A stretch of DNA of 21,237 bases from Dunaliella salina (GCA_002284615.2 MU069815.1:48844-70080); one strand, 5' to 3'; numbered from the stretch's first letter, positions 8,780 through 17,808 are shown. Notes: generated by a model from the sequence alone, not told the origin. Made by a program: numbers and translations.

Positions 8780-9990
8780 TTAGGTTTGCACAGGCAGGAC
8801 ATGCCCATGTGTCGGCTGTTGCAATTTCTTGTCTTTGCTCATCCGAGTAGCATCCAAGCTCCTTCATGCATCCCCAATGGTACGTCTGGTGGCACACATC
8901 ACAAATATACATGTCGGGGAATGGATGCTCAAAGGTTCCAGTTTCATAACTTTGGCAGCAATTGCATACTTAGCTGCAGGCACACTCAACATCAGTGCAA
9001 GCAGCAGGTGAGACACTTCCAGGCACAATGTTAGCTTGTTTAAATAGTGGCAGGGCCCATTTCTTAACGATCATAGGTGCATAATGGATGTGATCTTGCT
9101 TGGAGGTTGGCGAGGGAGCTTGATTGTTCTTTCTTGTTTCCGCATATATTTTATTATCATCTATGTGAGTAATACCTGAATCATAATAGAAGATAGAACT
9201 GACAGCATGGCTAGCAGTAATTTCTTCAGCAAGCTTCCTAGCTGTTTTTTCCCTTTAGTTCCAAAGGGCCTTGGGAAAGCAAGCTTAGAGAGTGGATGTC
9301 TGGGGAGATGATCCCTTTGTCTGTGTGGAGCAGTTGTTGCCTCTCCTTTCTGGGTCTGTTTGTTTGAGTATCTAGGCTGCGCAGAGTATGAGTTTGTGTC
9401 TGAGGGCTGAGGCAATCATCTGTCTGATGTTGGTGGTTTGTGCTTGGGGAGTTGGGCTGTGTAGGGATATGGTGTTCAGTGCTCAGACAAGCATTTGAGC
9501 TTCTATCATTTGGGCTAGCCTGGCCGAATTGGGACATGGAAGAAGGTGTATTTCTTATTGCTGCTGGGTGGCCCTTCTGCAGGTTAATCTTGTGCAGCAA
9601 GAATCAGGGCATCCAGACTTGCAGTGGATCTGCGTGCAGAGGAGTGGAGTGCTTGTGTGGGAGTGATGCTGAGTGTAGAGTTGGAGCAAGTTCTTTTGCT
9701 CAGCGGCTCTTGTAGGGATTGAATTTCCATAGCATTTGCAACTTGTGTTCCAATTTATGGGTGTAGGTTGATTGACTGTACGTCTGAGGCGGCGTCTCGT
9801 GTGTTCATGGGTATAGTAAGATGTGGAGCAAGGCTGTGGTGGTGGCACTGCTTGAGTAAGGGGGATGAAGCTGGGTTGGGGGCATGCTCGTTGGAAAAAC
9901 CTGGGTGTGGGAAGGCTGTTCCCCACCCACGCTGGTGTTGGTGAGGTTGCTTACTTGTGTGTTAGTGACACGACGGTAAACTGGAAGGAT
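8780..9990 (-). pseudogene. Element A: Pro/Gln/Thr-rich linker and PHD-type zinc finger
   Basis: From 9926 frames rich in Pro, Gln, Ser, Thr and His run to about 9.2 kb, followed by a globular stretch (ITASHAVSSIFYYDSGITHI, KKWALPLFKQANIVPG) and the finger: CC, then MYICDVCHQTYHWGCMKELG, and ADTWACPAC. Zinc ligands are visible as CDVC (8892-8903), His-Trp, Cys, and CPAC (8790-8801). A stop and a frame change precede the finger. PHD fingers usually bind histone H3 tails; in a retroelement this could steer integration to particular chromatin. A PHD finger placed after the RT is unusual for LINEs as generally described. Confidence 0.75.
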
Positions 9991-9997
9991 ATTTGCT

Positions 9998-10385
9998 TCA
10001 CCCCTTATAAAGCTGGGCCTTACTAATCAAAAAGCCAAATCACTAGCAGCCAAGCTTAGGGACCATGCCATCCAAAGGTTAACCACTATCAAAAACACTA
10101 GACACGCTCTTTGCTCTCAGGGGGGCTTTGGGGAGGGGATTTGCTGGGCGTGCGGCGGCGGAGGATGGGAGAAGGAGAGTCCGGGCGTCCAGAGGCATGG
10201 CGAGCAACCCTCCAGATCCTCATTAGATCTGTTTCCAGCTCTCTCCTAGGCTACCTGTGTCTAGTGTAGGTTGGAGGGCCTTCTGGTGAGGCCTCTAGCT
10301 TTCCAGTTAGAGGACCTTCCCTTAATGCAAGCGGCCTTTGGCTTTTGTAGCCTTTTCTTCTTTTTTGCTTCAGTGCTTTTGTAGG
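9998..10385 (+). mobile_element. Family B LINE 3' end, copy B2, nested in element A
   Basis: On the + strand, opposite to element A, an open frame from 10010 to the stop at 10247-10249 (79 codons, no start codon) reads KLGLTNQKAKSLAAKLRDHA, IQRLTTIKNTRHAL, then Gly-rich sequence. It is collinear with copy B1 at 3478-3880, with many substitutions but long shared words (CATGCCATCCAAAGGTTAAC, GTCCAGAGGCATGGCGAGCA). The 3' part has a hairpin at 10325-10348 (arms ATGCAAGC and GCTTTTGT), GTAG and a TTTTCTTC tract. It separates the thumb and linker of element A, so it inserted after element A. A short AAGGAT word lies near both edges, too short to call a target-site duplication. Confidence 0.75.
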
Positions 10386-10429
10386 AAATGGTATTTTAAG
10401 GATGTTTAATCGCGTTGTGGGGCAAGGTT

Positions 10430-11380
10430 GTCAACAAGAGCTGCCAGCCTGTTCAGTGTAAATATATTTTTTTCAACTTGAGGTGTTCAGCCTGAAGTTG
10501 AGAAACTGTGATGATGTGAGTTTGCGACAAGATGTAAGCTCATGTAGCCCGCTGATTCCCATATTCAGCAGAGGTTGCATGGTGCAGGTGATGAGAGTAG
10601 GGAAGTTGTGAGGAGGTGGTTTGTGCAAGGAGAGGGCTTTGCAAATGTGCTCTATGCCCTCCTTGAACACACTATTGCCATTCTTCATGAGATGGAGCTT
10701 ATTCAAATGGACATAGTCAGCTGGTGAGCTCGCATGCTTTATGTGCAGGTTTGTTCCTTCTCGTTTGGTGAGGTAGGTTTCAAACAAAGTATTAAGGTTC
10801 TCTATTTACTTACTGAGAAGGTTGAGGCAAACCGTGTAGTGTCTTATTGAGGGGTCGCCCTCTCTTCAGGGCAAAAGCCTGGCATCTATGGCATTCCATA
10901 CAAATTGAAGTGCGCCCAAGTCCAAACTTATCAGGATCAACATCTTCACGGATCATTGCTGCAGCTGTGCTTTTCCAGAATTTGTGTCAGTGTTTGACCA
11001 TTCTGTCTATCATATGATGTCTATCATATGATCATGCATGGTGTCCCAGATAATGAGGTCAGAAGGGATGCAGGGACTTACTGCAAAAGAAAATGAAAGG
11101 CTAGGGATTATGGCAGTGCAGACAATGTTTAGAACTTGGCGTGGGGATGATTCAAGATTGTCTAGCTTTTCTTTTTAGGTTATAAGTCACATGCTAAATC
11201 TGGTGCATCCAGTTTAAGTCCATGGTCATTTGAGCTCCAAGATAGAGGAAGGCTTCATTTGATGGGAGAAACTGGGCCTTCTGTCCTTTAATTTCTAATT
11301 TTCCCCTGAAATCTTTGATGATAGAGTGCTTGAGATGAAGTCACCCCATAGTGATCTTTTCTGGAATGGCTGTGTAGAAT
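10430..11380 (-). pseudogene. Element A: post-RT (thumb/connection) region
   Basis: One frame (10787-10473) reads MFETYLTKREGTNLHIKHAS, ADYVHLNKLHLMKNGNSVFK and NMGISGLHELTSCRK, Leu-rich helical sequence of the kind that follows LINE RT domains. The upstream part is broken by stops. A 14-nt exact tandem duplication (TGTCTATCATATGA at 11004-11017 and 11018-11031) lies inside it and would shift the frame. Function is inferred only from position. The region ends at the nested family B insertion. Confidence 0.5.
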
Positions 11381-12200
11381 ACCGGTAGGTTTAGTCTTGC
11401 AGCCAGAAGTAATGAGCACGGCCTAGTTAGAGTAGAGGGTGAGTTTTCTTGCTTGTACTTTCACGTCTTGTATCGTGCTAGTTGGACGGAGGAGGTAACC
11501 AGCAAAGGCAACACTGCTAAGGTTGTTTTCGAGGTGGTCATTGGTGGTGTTTTGGTCTGGGACACATCCATGTTTGTAGCCTTGCCCCCCTACGTGTAGG
11601 CAACGAATAAAAGGGGCTCCATATACAGGAGAAAGAGGAAGGGTGAGAGTGTATCACTTTGAACAGTACCCCTCTCAACATGAATTTGAATGGCGTTTTA
11701 TGGTTCCAAAAGCCTTGTGTGGAGATGAGACGGGTGTGTACTTCTGCGTACTCATAGAGTGTATTGGTAACCATGCACAGAGCTTGTAAAGCGTGTTGGC
11801 TAGCCCTCTGGGCCTGCAGGAGGATATACCTGTCTCCTCTCCTTTGTTTTTTCAGTAAGGATGGTCTCATTAATCTTCCAAGACACCAGGGTGAGGCGCG
11901 TAGCCCACATGATAATGAAGAGCTTACGAATGCTCTCTGGGATTTCGGGGGAGAACGTTCTAAGGATCTCGTTCACTATGCCATCTGCACCTGGTGAATT
12001 GCTACTACTAAGGGTTTCATTGAAGGCAATTTTATCCATGATTTTGGCGTGGAGCCAGTTTCTTTAATCTTTCCCTTGCGGTTCGTCTTGTGTGATCCTT
12101 GACTGTAGAGTAAATGGGTCTGGCACAGGGGCAGAGTGATTAGTCTGCTCTCAAGGATAATTACGTCGGGCTTTGTGTGGAAGATATTTGCCATGTTTGA
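11380..12200 (-). pseudogene. Element A: reverse transcriptase domain with deleted core
   Basis: The clearest part is ETLSSSNSPGADGIVNEILR, then VSWKINETILTEKTKE (12039-11880), matching the first LINE RT blocks (SPGxDGIxNE and WKxxxxxxxxKK). After NTLYEYAEVHT and GFWNHK the frame jumps to a SDTLSPFLFL-like block near 11.64 kb. The segment that should carry the block with the first catalytic Asp is missing between these. The site expected to read FADD reads FAGY (11495-11506, minus), then LLRPTSTIQDVKVQARKLTL to a stop. Loss of both catalytic regions means no polymerase activity. Confidence 0.8.
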
Positions 12201-13039
12201 TGTTTCCTGCCTTCATAGCCTGTGTGTAATAGAGTTCACCAATCTGTGCTTGCTTAGTTGGTTCAATTCAATATTGCCTGCCTCTGGATCTTAAAGGGCT
12301 TGAAACCTGTTATAGGTTGTGAAATTTTGGCTTTAAAAATTTCCTTGTGTGCTTGCTTGGGGTTTGTGTTGATTGCTTTTTTCATTTTTTCACGAGCACT
12401 GTTGTAGTTGTCTTTATTGCGAGTTTCATCCATGTGAGATATGGCTTGTTTAGCGCTTTCAGAGAGCTCGTGTAATTGTGGAAGAGGAGGGATGTCAAGG
12501 TGAAGGCTGTTAATTTTGGAATGGTTCTGCAGGATTGTATTTTCCCTATTTTGCTTCGAAATCGTGAAAGTGCTGTTAGTTGTGTTTATTGCAAAAGAAG
12601 CAAGCTGGGACTGGGCGGTTCTGATCAAAGAAAGCTTCTTTTTTAGGATGCGCCGTTTGTTGCATACAGTTCTCAGATTGTAGCGGTTGTGGTGTGAGGA
12701 GATAATTTTGGTGTTTGCATACTTTCAGTACTACTTGATAAGAAGTGTGCATGTGACTAGAGACGCCTTCTGCCAGAGTTATAACTGTATCAGCAGCCAG
12801 TTCATTGCATAGTGTCTCAAGTTTTTGGTTTGTTTGGCAGGTACATCATTTAGATTATTTAAAAACATATTGGCTTCCGGACAGGCTGGGTCAAGGGTTT
12901 GAGGCAAATTTTCAAGCCTTGAATCTGAGATCTTGGGAGACCCCATGCACTGGGTCTTGCAAGGAATGAAATGCGCAAAGCTTGTCCTGTCTGGGTCCAA
13001 GATAGGGCAAACGAGGACTTTTTGTGAGCTCTGACACGG

Positions 13040-13706
13040 AATTTGTGTTTCTTTAAGAAAAGGGCTGTGGACGTTATGGGCACTGAGAGGTATGTTAGCT
13101 ATGGGACATGATTGCTTAGGGAGCCTACTTCATAAGTATTACATGGAGGGTATTAGAGGGCAGGATGATGTCATCGATGCAGCCAAAAGTGTAGATTGTA
13201 TTGTTATTCATATCTTTGCCAGTAGCTTGGTGGGTCGTGTTGCTGGTGCGGTCATCTGCTCTCATTGTAGCATTCATGTCACCAATAATCAAGGGGATGC
13301 AGCCGCTATGGGTATCTTGCAGAGTTTTTTATGTAATCTTGCATTTCAATTCTGCTAACAAGAGCTTCATGAGAGCTGCCAGATGGCTAGTAGGTGCCAA
13401 ACAGAAGAAGATTGGCATTGGTTTCCTTGAGTGTGACTGAGGCAATTTGTCCCTTAAAGTTAAAGCACGCTGGAGAGCATTGGGTGGCTAGGGCTGAAGT
13501 GTCACGGACATAGATGTAGAGCCACCGGCCCTGTCGAAAGCTGACCAATGTTTGTAGTTTTTGAGGAGCAATTCTAACCAAGAACGGGGCTTATTGCTTC
13601 TGCGAAGCTTGGTTTCAGTAAGGACTAAAATTTGTGGGTTGTGTGTAGCTATGGAATGGCGGAGGTCCCATTGGCTCTTAAACAGGCCTCTGACATTCAT
13701 GGTCAT
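13040..13706 (-). pseudogene. Element A: APE-type endonuclease domain
   Basis: The domain starts MTMNVRGLFKSQWDLRHSI at 13706, followed by ILVLTETKLRRS (the LTETK block holds the catalytic Glu of apurinic-type endonucleases). After a frameshift come LLLFGTY, IEMQDYI and PLIIGDMNATM (GDMNA at 13269-13283, the Asp-x-Asn block). The expected C-terminal SDH block could not be read cleanly because of frame breaks around 13.1 kb. In intact elements this enzyme nicks target DNA to prime reverse transcription. At least two frameshifts and several stops make it inactive here. Confidence 0.75.
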
Positions 13707-13749
13707 GATTTTAAGCGCATGTATTCCGTCCTGCAGAGGCCCCAGAGGA

Positions 13750-14744
13750 TTTTCAGGGATATCATATATTTCAGAGTGTGTATGTGCTAGCTAGAGGAAG
13801 CCACCACCCTTCCTTGAGGAACCCTCATCACAACTCCGCCTCTCAGCCCCTGGTTCCAGTCCCCACCTTGTGCGTTGTTATTCTTGAGCTCATATAAATG
13901 TCTGTGCACAGTCTCATGACCCAGCTTGCACTTCCTGGAGAGTTGCTTTTTGCCTATCCTTCCTCAAGGAAGGCCCCTACCCTCCGTGAGGAGGGGGTGC
14001 CTCCAGTAGGGGCTTCAGCAGCAAGACAGGCTGGGTGGAGTGGGAAATTTTGCAGCTTTGTGATGGTTGAATTGTGCAAGCAGGTTTAGAATCCTGTATT
14101 ATGGAGGGCTCTGGAGCATGGAAAGTAGTTTGGTACACAAAAGGATGTAGGTCGAAAGGGACAGAGCTGTCTGCCAAATGTAAGTCCGAAGTCGATTCTA
14201 GGCCATCCCAGACAATTCCTCTCTGAAATGTTTGTGTACTACCTTGAAGATGTTTCCAATCGTTCTCAGTGTTGAAAAAGCTGGGGATGGTTTATGAGGG
14301 AATCCGACAAGTACCAAGTATAGTTTCCTCCTGAGCAAGGGGCGTACGGCCTCCTGACAGTTATAGCCCACTTCCATTATCATGAGCAATGGTAAGAATC
14401 ACAGCACCTTTATAAGCTGCGCTGAGCAATGTGTTTTCTACCAGAATTTAATTGTTTGGCCTGTAGTGCAGTAAGGGTGGGTCATCTGGAGAATGTACTT
14501 GTTACTTTGGTTCCAAGAGAATTTGCTAAGCAAGTGGTTAAGACCACCAAGTTGAAATTACCCAATCCATGAGTGTAGTGGCGGCTCAGTTGCATACTAT
14601 AGTATGCTGTCGGAGGTTGCGGTCGACGAGGTTTTCTTCCATTTGGCGAATGTGGGTGAGAACGCTGTAGCCAGAAGTGACGGGTTCACCCAAAGCCATA
14701 CTAAAGGAGTAGACCAGAGACAATGCTCTTCCTTGTTTTTCCAT
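13750..14744 (-). pseudogene. Element A: N-terminal (ORF1-like) region
   Basis: The frame opens MEKQGRALSLVYSFSMALGE at 14744 and continues TSGYSVLTHIRQMEENLVDR before a stop. Later pieces in shifted frames read RRKLYLVLVGFPHKPSPAFS, IGNIFKVVHKHFREELSGMA, then SSVPFDLHPFVYQTTFHAPE (about 14.37-14.10 kb). Length and position suggest the RNA-binding or structural part upstream of the endonuclease, but no zinc knuckle or coiled coil is evident. At least four frame changes or stops separate the pieces. Assignment rests on collinearity with the downstream domains, with no gap large enough for another gene. Confidence 0.5.
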
Positions 14745-14917
14745 GTATGGTGAATTGGGGGGATGGGAGTGTTATCTTGAGTGTTGCCGTTTAGATAAGA
14801 GATCTTGAAGGCAGCGAAGGGAGGTAAATTCCATGTGGAGCTGAAGTTGATGGGAGCTTGCTTAAGCTTCCCTGAGATCAGTACCTCATTGTTTTATCTC
14901 TTACCCTCTCTTGTGGT

Positions 14918-15018
14918 TGAGGTTGCACAAGACTCTTTTTTGAGCCAATGTGTCTCCTCCTTAATTGACGTAGGGAGATTTTCTCTGCCTACGTAGTTGT
15001 TTCTTTTCTTTTCCGTCT
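14918..15018 (+). mobile_element. Tail copy T3
   Basis: Reads CTTGTGGTTGAGGTTGCACA, then GACTC-TTTTTT-GAGCC and AATGTGTCTCCTCCTTAATT. Hairpin 2 lies at 14970-14992 (GTAGGGAGA, loop, TCTGCCTAC). After that come CTACGTAG and a TTTCTTTTCTTTTCC tract, ending near GTCTGTCTTAG. No ORF remnant precedes it, so it is a severely 5'-truncated copy or a short non-autonomous element. No target-site duplication was found. Confidence 0.75.
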
Positions 15019-15053
15019 GTCTTAGGATTCATTGATTCACAACGATGTAGTAC

Positions 15054-15129
15054 CTGGCTCTTTCTTGTCTGCGCTGTTCTTGACGACCCGCCTGCGCACG
15101 TTGCAGACCACAGATTTCAGAGAGGCCAT
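15054..15129 (-). CDS. Possible first exon fragment (weak)
   Basis: From an ATG at 15129 the frame reads MASLKSVVCNVRRRVVKNSA, then DKKEP, with a donor-like CCAG followed by GTACTA at 15053. The basic, Ser/Val/Ala-rich start resembles an algal organelle-targeting peptide. The frame is also open upstream (GIAPAPFNALAN), so the ATG may be internal. No downstream exon was identified, and tail copy T3 lies in what would be the intron. Chance remains quite possible. Confidence 0.25.
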
Positions 15130-15279
15130 GTTGGCCAGGGCATTGAAGGGCGCTGGGGCAATGCCCGCCTTGCTTCTCACTCATGTGAGAAGCTTCTGTA
15201 ACCACACAAAAATCGATTCACTGGCAGATGAGCACGTTGTCGCAGTCCGAAGTTGTTGCATGCTTTAATGTCCAAGGTG

Positions 15280-15645
15280 GAGAATCACTCCATCAGAGGG
15301 CAAAGGGCTGTAATGGTGCACATCAAGCTATCACAAGCTTATGCATAGCCATGCAAGCTTCTCTACTCTTGCTTAGCAGCCTGTTATGCAAATTTCAACA
15401 AAACATACAGCACGTTGGGTCCAGCGGTGCCCGTCCCTGTCCCTTTCCCTTGATGCCTTACTGCTACGCTTCCATCTGAAATTGACAAAACACAATACCA
15501 TGACATGTTCGGCCCCATGAGCTTCTTCCTGCCTGCTGCTGCCAGGAAGGGACGTGCCATTCCTGCCTGAGTCCAGGGATGTCTCTAGGAAAAGAAAATT
15601 CCTATATCATTGTTCAAGGGGCGCGTAATCCGTAATGGGGTTTTT
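15280..15645. other. No gene seen
   Basis: Mixed sequence with short open frames only, no splice-bounded coding stretch, and no retroelement similarity detected. It may be intronic or old repeat. Confidence 0.4.
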
Positions 15646-15702
15646 CAGGGGTGCATAAAGGTTTGTGAAGGTATGTGAAGGTGCGTAAAGGTGCGCAAAA
15701 GA
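15646..15702. repeat. 10-nt minisatellite (GGTGCGTAAA-like)
   Basis: Five consecutive 10-nt units, GGTGCATAAA, GGTTTGTGAA, GGTATGTGAA, GGTGCGTAAA and GGTGCGCAAA, with looser flanking variants (GGCGCGTAATCC at 15618, GATGCGTAATGG at 15723). Confidence 0.75.
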
Positions 15703-15782
15703 AGTTTGAGCAGGGTGTGTACTGATGCGTAATGGACAAATTTGATTGCTGAAAAAAGGGGGTGCAAACTGGTCACAGAGCT

Positions 15783-16058
15783 TTAAGGAATATCGTTCCA
15801 TAAAGAACTCGATCGTAAAAAGACTTGCTGAGCCATGAATCTTCCTATCAAAAGAGTTGCCCATTTCACCCTGGTGCATAAAGAGTAGCATTCTTGCATG
15901 GTCGAAGTCTCAATGGTCTGATAGCATTGAACATAGGTATATTTGTTGTATGCAGTGCTCCACACGGCCAGGTTCTGGAGCCAAGTGTTTCTAGCAACCC
16001 TCCAGGTTCCCATAGCTCCATCCGCTCCGGCTTTGTGGTGGACGTCCACCGTACGCAA
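15783..16058 (-). other. Unassigned open frame, possible retroelement scrap
   Basis: A 91-codon minus frame contains GTWRVARNTWLQNLAVWSTA. The part WLQNLAVWSTA is reminiscent of WDLRIFAVWNTA just before the RNase H of element A, and may be a diverged fragment of a related element. The remainder has no recognisable similarity. The frame is GC-poor and has no splice context. Weak evidence. Confidence 0.25.
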
Positions 16059-16185
16059 GGAAAAACCTCATAGATCCCCTATATCCGCTTAATTCAACCA
16101 ACTGGAACAACTGGAACAAACACCTGAGGTTACTTGAACCAACCACGCAACCTGTTCATGTACCAGTCGGTCGACTGAACTTGCG

Positions 16186-16265
16186 GTTCTCCTGAGCCAA
16201 TGCGTACCTCCTTCCTTACTTGACGCAGGGAGAACTTTCTCTGCCTACATATTATCTTCTTTTTT
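16186..16265 (+). mobile_element. Tail copy T4
   Basis: CTCCTGAGCCAATGCGTACC and CTTACTTGACGCAGGGAGAA are followed by CTTTCTCTGCCTACAT and a TTATCTTCTTTTTT tract. Hairpin 2 is at 16225-16248: GCAGGGAGA pairs with TCTCTGCCTAC apart from one C-A and the usual G-G position. The 5' half of hairpin 1 is missing, consistent with 5' truncation. Confidence 0.7.
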
Positions 16266-16571
16266 GCTGGCGCATTTGGCAATACCTTCTACAAACTTTG
16301 CGTGGTTGGTAAGGGAGGCAGAAACAAGGGATCTCGACCCCAACCCCCCTCCCTCTGTCTGTTGCACTTCTCAGACATTCAGAATGAAATTGCGCATACA
16401 TTATGATTAAGACGGGCTCAGCTATGCAGACCATAATGCAGGTTACAGGGAAAAGAACCTCCAGTCAAAACGACTGACTGCCATAATACAGGATGCAACA
16501 TGCATCACTTATTCCCAGAGTTTGCTACCCCACGCAAACGAGAGCAAAAGCAATGCATTCATAATGGATTA

Positions 16572-16609
16572 TGACAGCCACCTGATACTCCAGACTTTCA
16601 CCCCAGTTG
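16572..16609 (+). repeat. 38-nt inverted repeat arm (partner at 17809-17846)
   Basis: The segment TGACAGCCACCTGATACTCC...CCCCAGTTG is matched in reverse complement by 17809-17846 with one mismatch. The pair brackets about 1.2 kb holding T5, A2/T6 and A3/T7. A shorter related word (ATCCACCTGATAGAAATCAA) lies at 16847-16866. Either a dispersed repeat in opposite orientations or the ends of a larger unit. Confidence 0.7.
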
Positions 16610-16648
16610 GGGGTCAGCACAGCGACAACAAGCACCGTGAATCTGGCC

Positions 16649-16780
16649 CATCCCCACTGACTTCTTGCATCTGCTTTCTCTTGGTGAAGCGGTTACTCGG
16701 TGCCTCGGCCCTAGGTATCCTCTTTTCCTTAATTGATGTGGGGAGTGTTTTCACTGCCTACGTAGTTTTTCTTTTCTTTT
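16649..16780 (+). mobile_element. Tail copy T5 with 13-bp target-site duplication
   Basis: CGTGAATCTGGCC occurs at 16636-16648 and exactly again at 16781-16793, bracketing 132 nt that ends in TTTTTCTTTTCTTTT. The insert carries CTTGGTGAAGCGGTTACTCG, a GGCCCTAGGTAT word in place of hairpin 1, CCTTAATTGAT, and hairpin 2 at 16738-16761. The inner stem of hairpin 2 is AGTG/CACT rather than AGAG/CTCT, so both sides changed together. The clean flanking duplication shows it moved as a unit, as expected for target-primed reverse transcription. Confidence 0.9.
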
Positions 16781-16929
16781 CGTGAATCTGGCCAGGCAGC
16801 CCCATGTATCAATGTGCGTATGTGTGAAATCGTCATATCCACCTGATAGAAATCAAGTACTGTGGAGCTACAAGGCCTGGTGCCCAACAAGAGGCCCCAC
16901 AACACAACATAGTAAACTGTGCAAAGCAG

Positions 16930-17255
16930 CTCCATGGTGCTAGGATCACGTTCAAGTCTTCTGGGCGTGGGTGGGACTATCTGCACTGCCCATAACCTTG
17001 ATCAATTCACTTGCGTGAGAGCTGAGTGCTCATTTCTGTACAATTTGCGCACGAGCTCGTCTCAACCAAACATGCCCTGGAGCAGAAGTTCTCATCACAA
17101 CCCTGGTGCCCTGGAGCCACATGCAGCCAGAATCACACCAGATCTGCCCTCTTCTCCTCTGTTGTGGAGAAGAAGGTGAGGTATCTTCCTTTCCTTATTC
17201 ATCAAAGAGAATTTTTCCTCTGCCTGCACATTCTCCTCTTTTTCATTTTAGTGTC
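16930..17255 (+). mobile_element. A2: truncated LINE C-terminus plus tail T6
   Basis: From 16958 a frame reads LLGVGGTICTAHNLDQF, matching FLGVGGTICTEHTLKQF at the end of element A. After a deletion and frame change it resumes as SVQFAHELVSTKHALEQK (from about 17030), matching SVQYAHKLVSTRRAIEN. Downstream, TTGTGGAGAAGAAGGTGAGG, CCTTATTCATC, AGAG...CTCTGCCTGCAC and a TTCTCCTCTTTTTC tract form a diverged tail (17160-17250). It has the same polarity and order as element A, only 5'-truncated. No target-site duplication found. Confidence 0.75.
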
Positions 17256-17439
17256 CCAATTGAAACAATGCCAAAGACCTATTCCTCTTGGAGGTCAACT
17301 ACTGTAAAGACACCAGTTCCAATAATCAGCTTAAGGCCTCTAAGCAGTAAAAACGTGACCTCTGTCGCAACCTTTCAAGGGCCTCATGCAAGTCACTTCC
17401 TTTCCACTCCATAAGGTGTTGGCCAGGGCATCCACACTC

Positions 17440-17735
17440 CCCACAAATGGAGCTTGGCCTTGCTCAAGCTTGCTCCACAGCTACACGCACATTCTGTTCA
17501 CCAGCCCAGAAGCTTGCTAAGCACCAGATGCGCTCTTGGATCTAAGACTGCTTTCGACTCTCAAATGAAGAAAGTCAGAGTACTGCTCAAAAGAACCCAC
17601 CTCATCCCCAAAGGTGTTTCCATTTCCTTTGTGGAGGGTCTTCATGATCACGTGGCCCTAGGTATTATCTCCTTTATTGTTGTGGGGTTGATTTTCAATG
17701 CCTGTCTTTCCTTTCTCCTCTTTGTTTCACTGCTA
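17440..17735 (+). mobile_element. A3: truncated LINE C-terminus plus tail T7
   Basis: A frame around 17452-17570 reads LALLKLAPQLHAHSVHQPRS, then LLSTRCALGSKTAFDSQ. This matches LARQLHAHSVQYAHKLVSTRRAI of element A. The tail follows: CCTTTGTGGAGGGTCTTCAT, CACGTGGCCCTAGGTATTAT, and hairpin 2 near 17683-17706, with inner stem TTGA/TCAA replacing GAGA/TCTC, then TTTCCTTTCTCCTCTTTG. It shares the GGCCCTAGGTAT word with T5, suggesting a subfamily. It lies only ~200 nt after A2. Confidence 0.75.
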
Positions 17736-17808
17736 CAATTTGCATGTTTTGACTGACATGTGGAGGAGGCGTTATCATCAAATAGCATAGGAGAGCTCAG
17801 CAAAAGGG

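Larger units (their letters stand above)
5578..14744 (-). mobile_element. Element A: nearly full-length, degenerate multidomain non-LTR retrotransposon
   Basis: A chain of minus-strand coding segments in changing frames follows a consistent order: N-terminal region from an ATG at 14744, APE endonuclease (NVRG 13.70 kb, GDMNA 13.27 kb), RT (PGADG 12.0 kb to SDTLSPF), thumb (10.8 kb), Pro/Gln-rich linker, PHD (8.9 kb), possible methyltransferase fold (7.9 kb), RNase H (YTDGS 7.31 kb), CCHC knuckle and RPD/EIK endonuclease (6.5-6.0 kb), C-terminal tail ending PPDPH, and a 3' UTR with two hairpins and a TTTTC tract. All parts are collinear on one strand, so I read them as one ~9.1-kb insertion with a single original ORF near 2,900 codons. 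APE plus restriction-like endonuclease plus RNase H matches the described Dualen/RandI clade. Many stops and frameshifts make it immobile. A family B end is inserted at 9998-10385. No target-site duplication was found. Confidence 0.8.
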
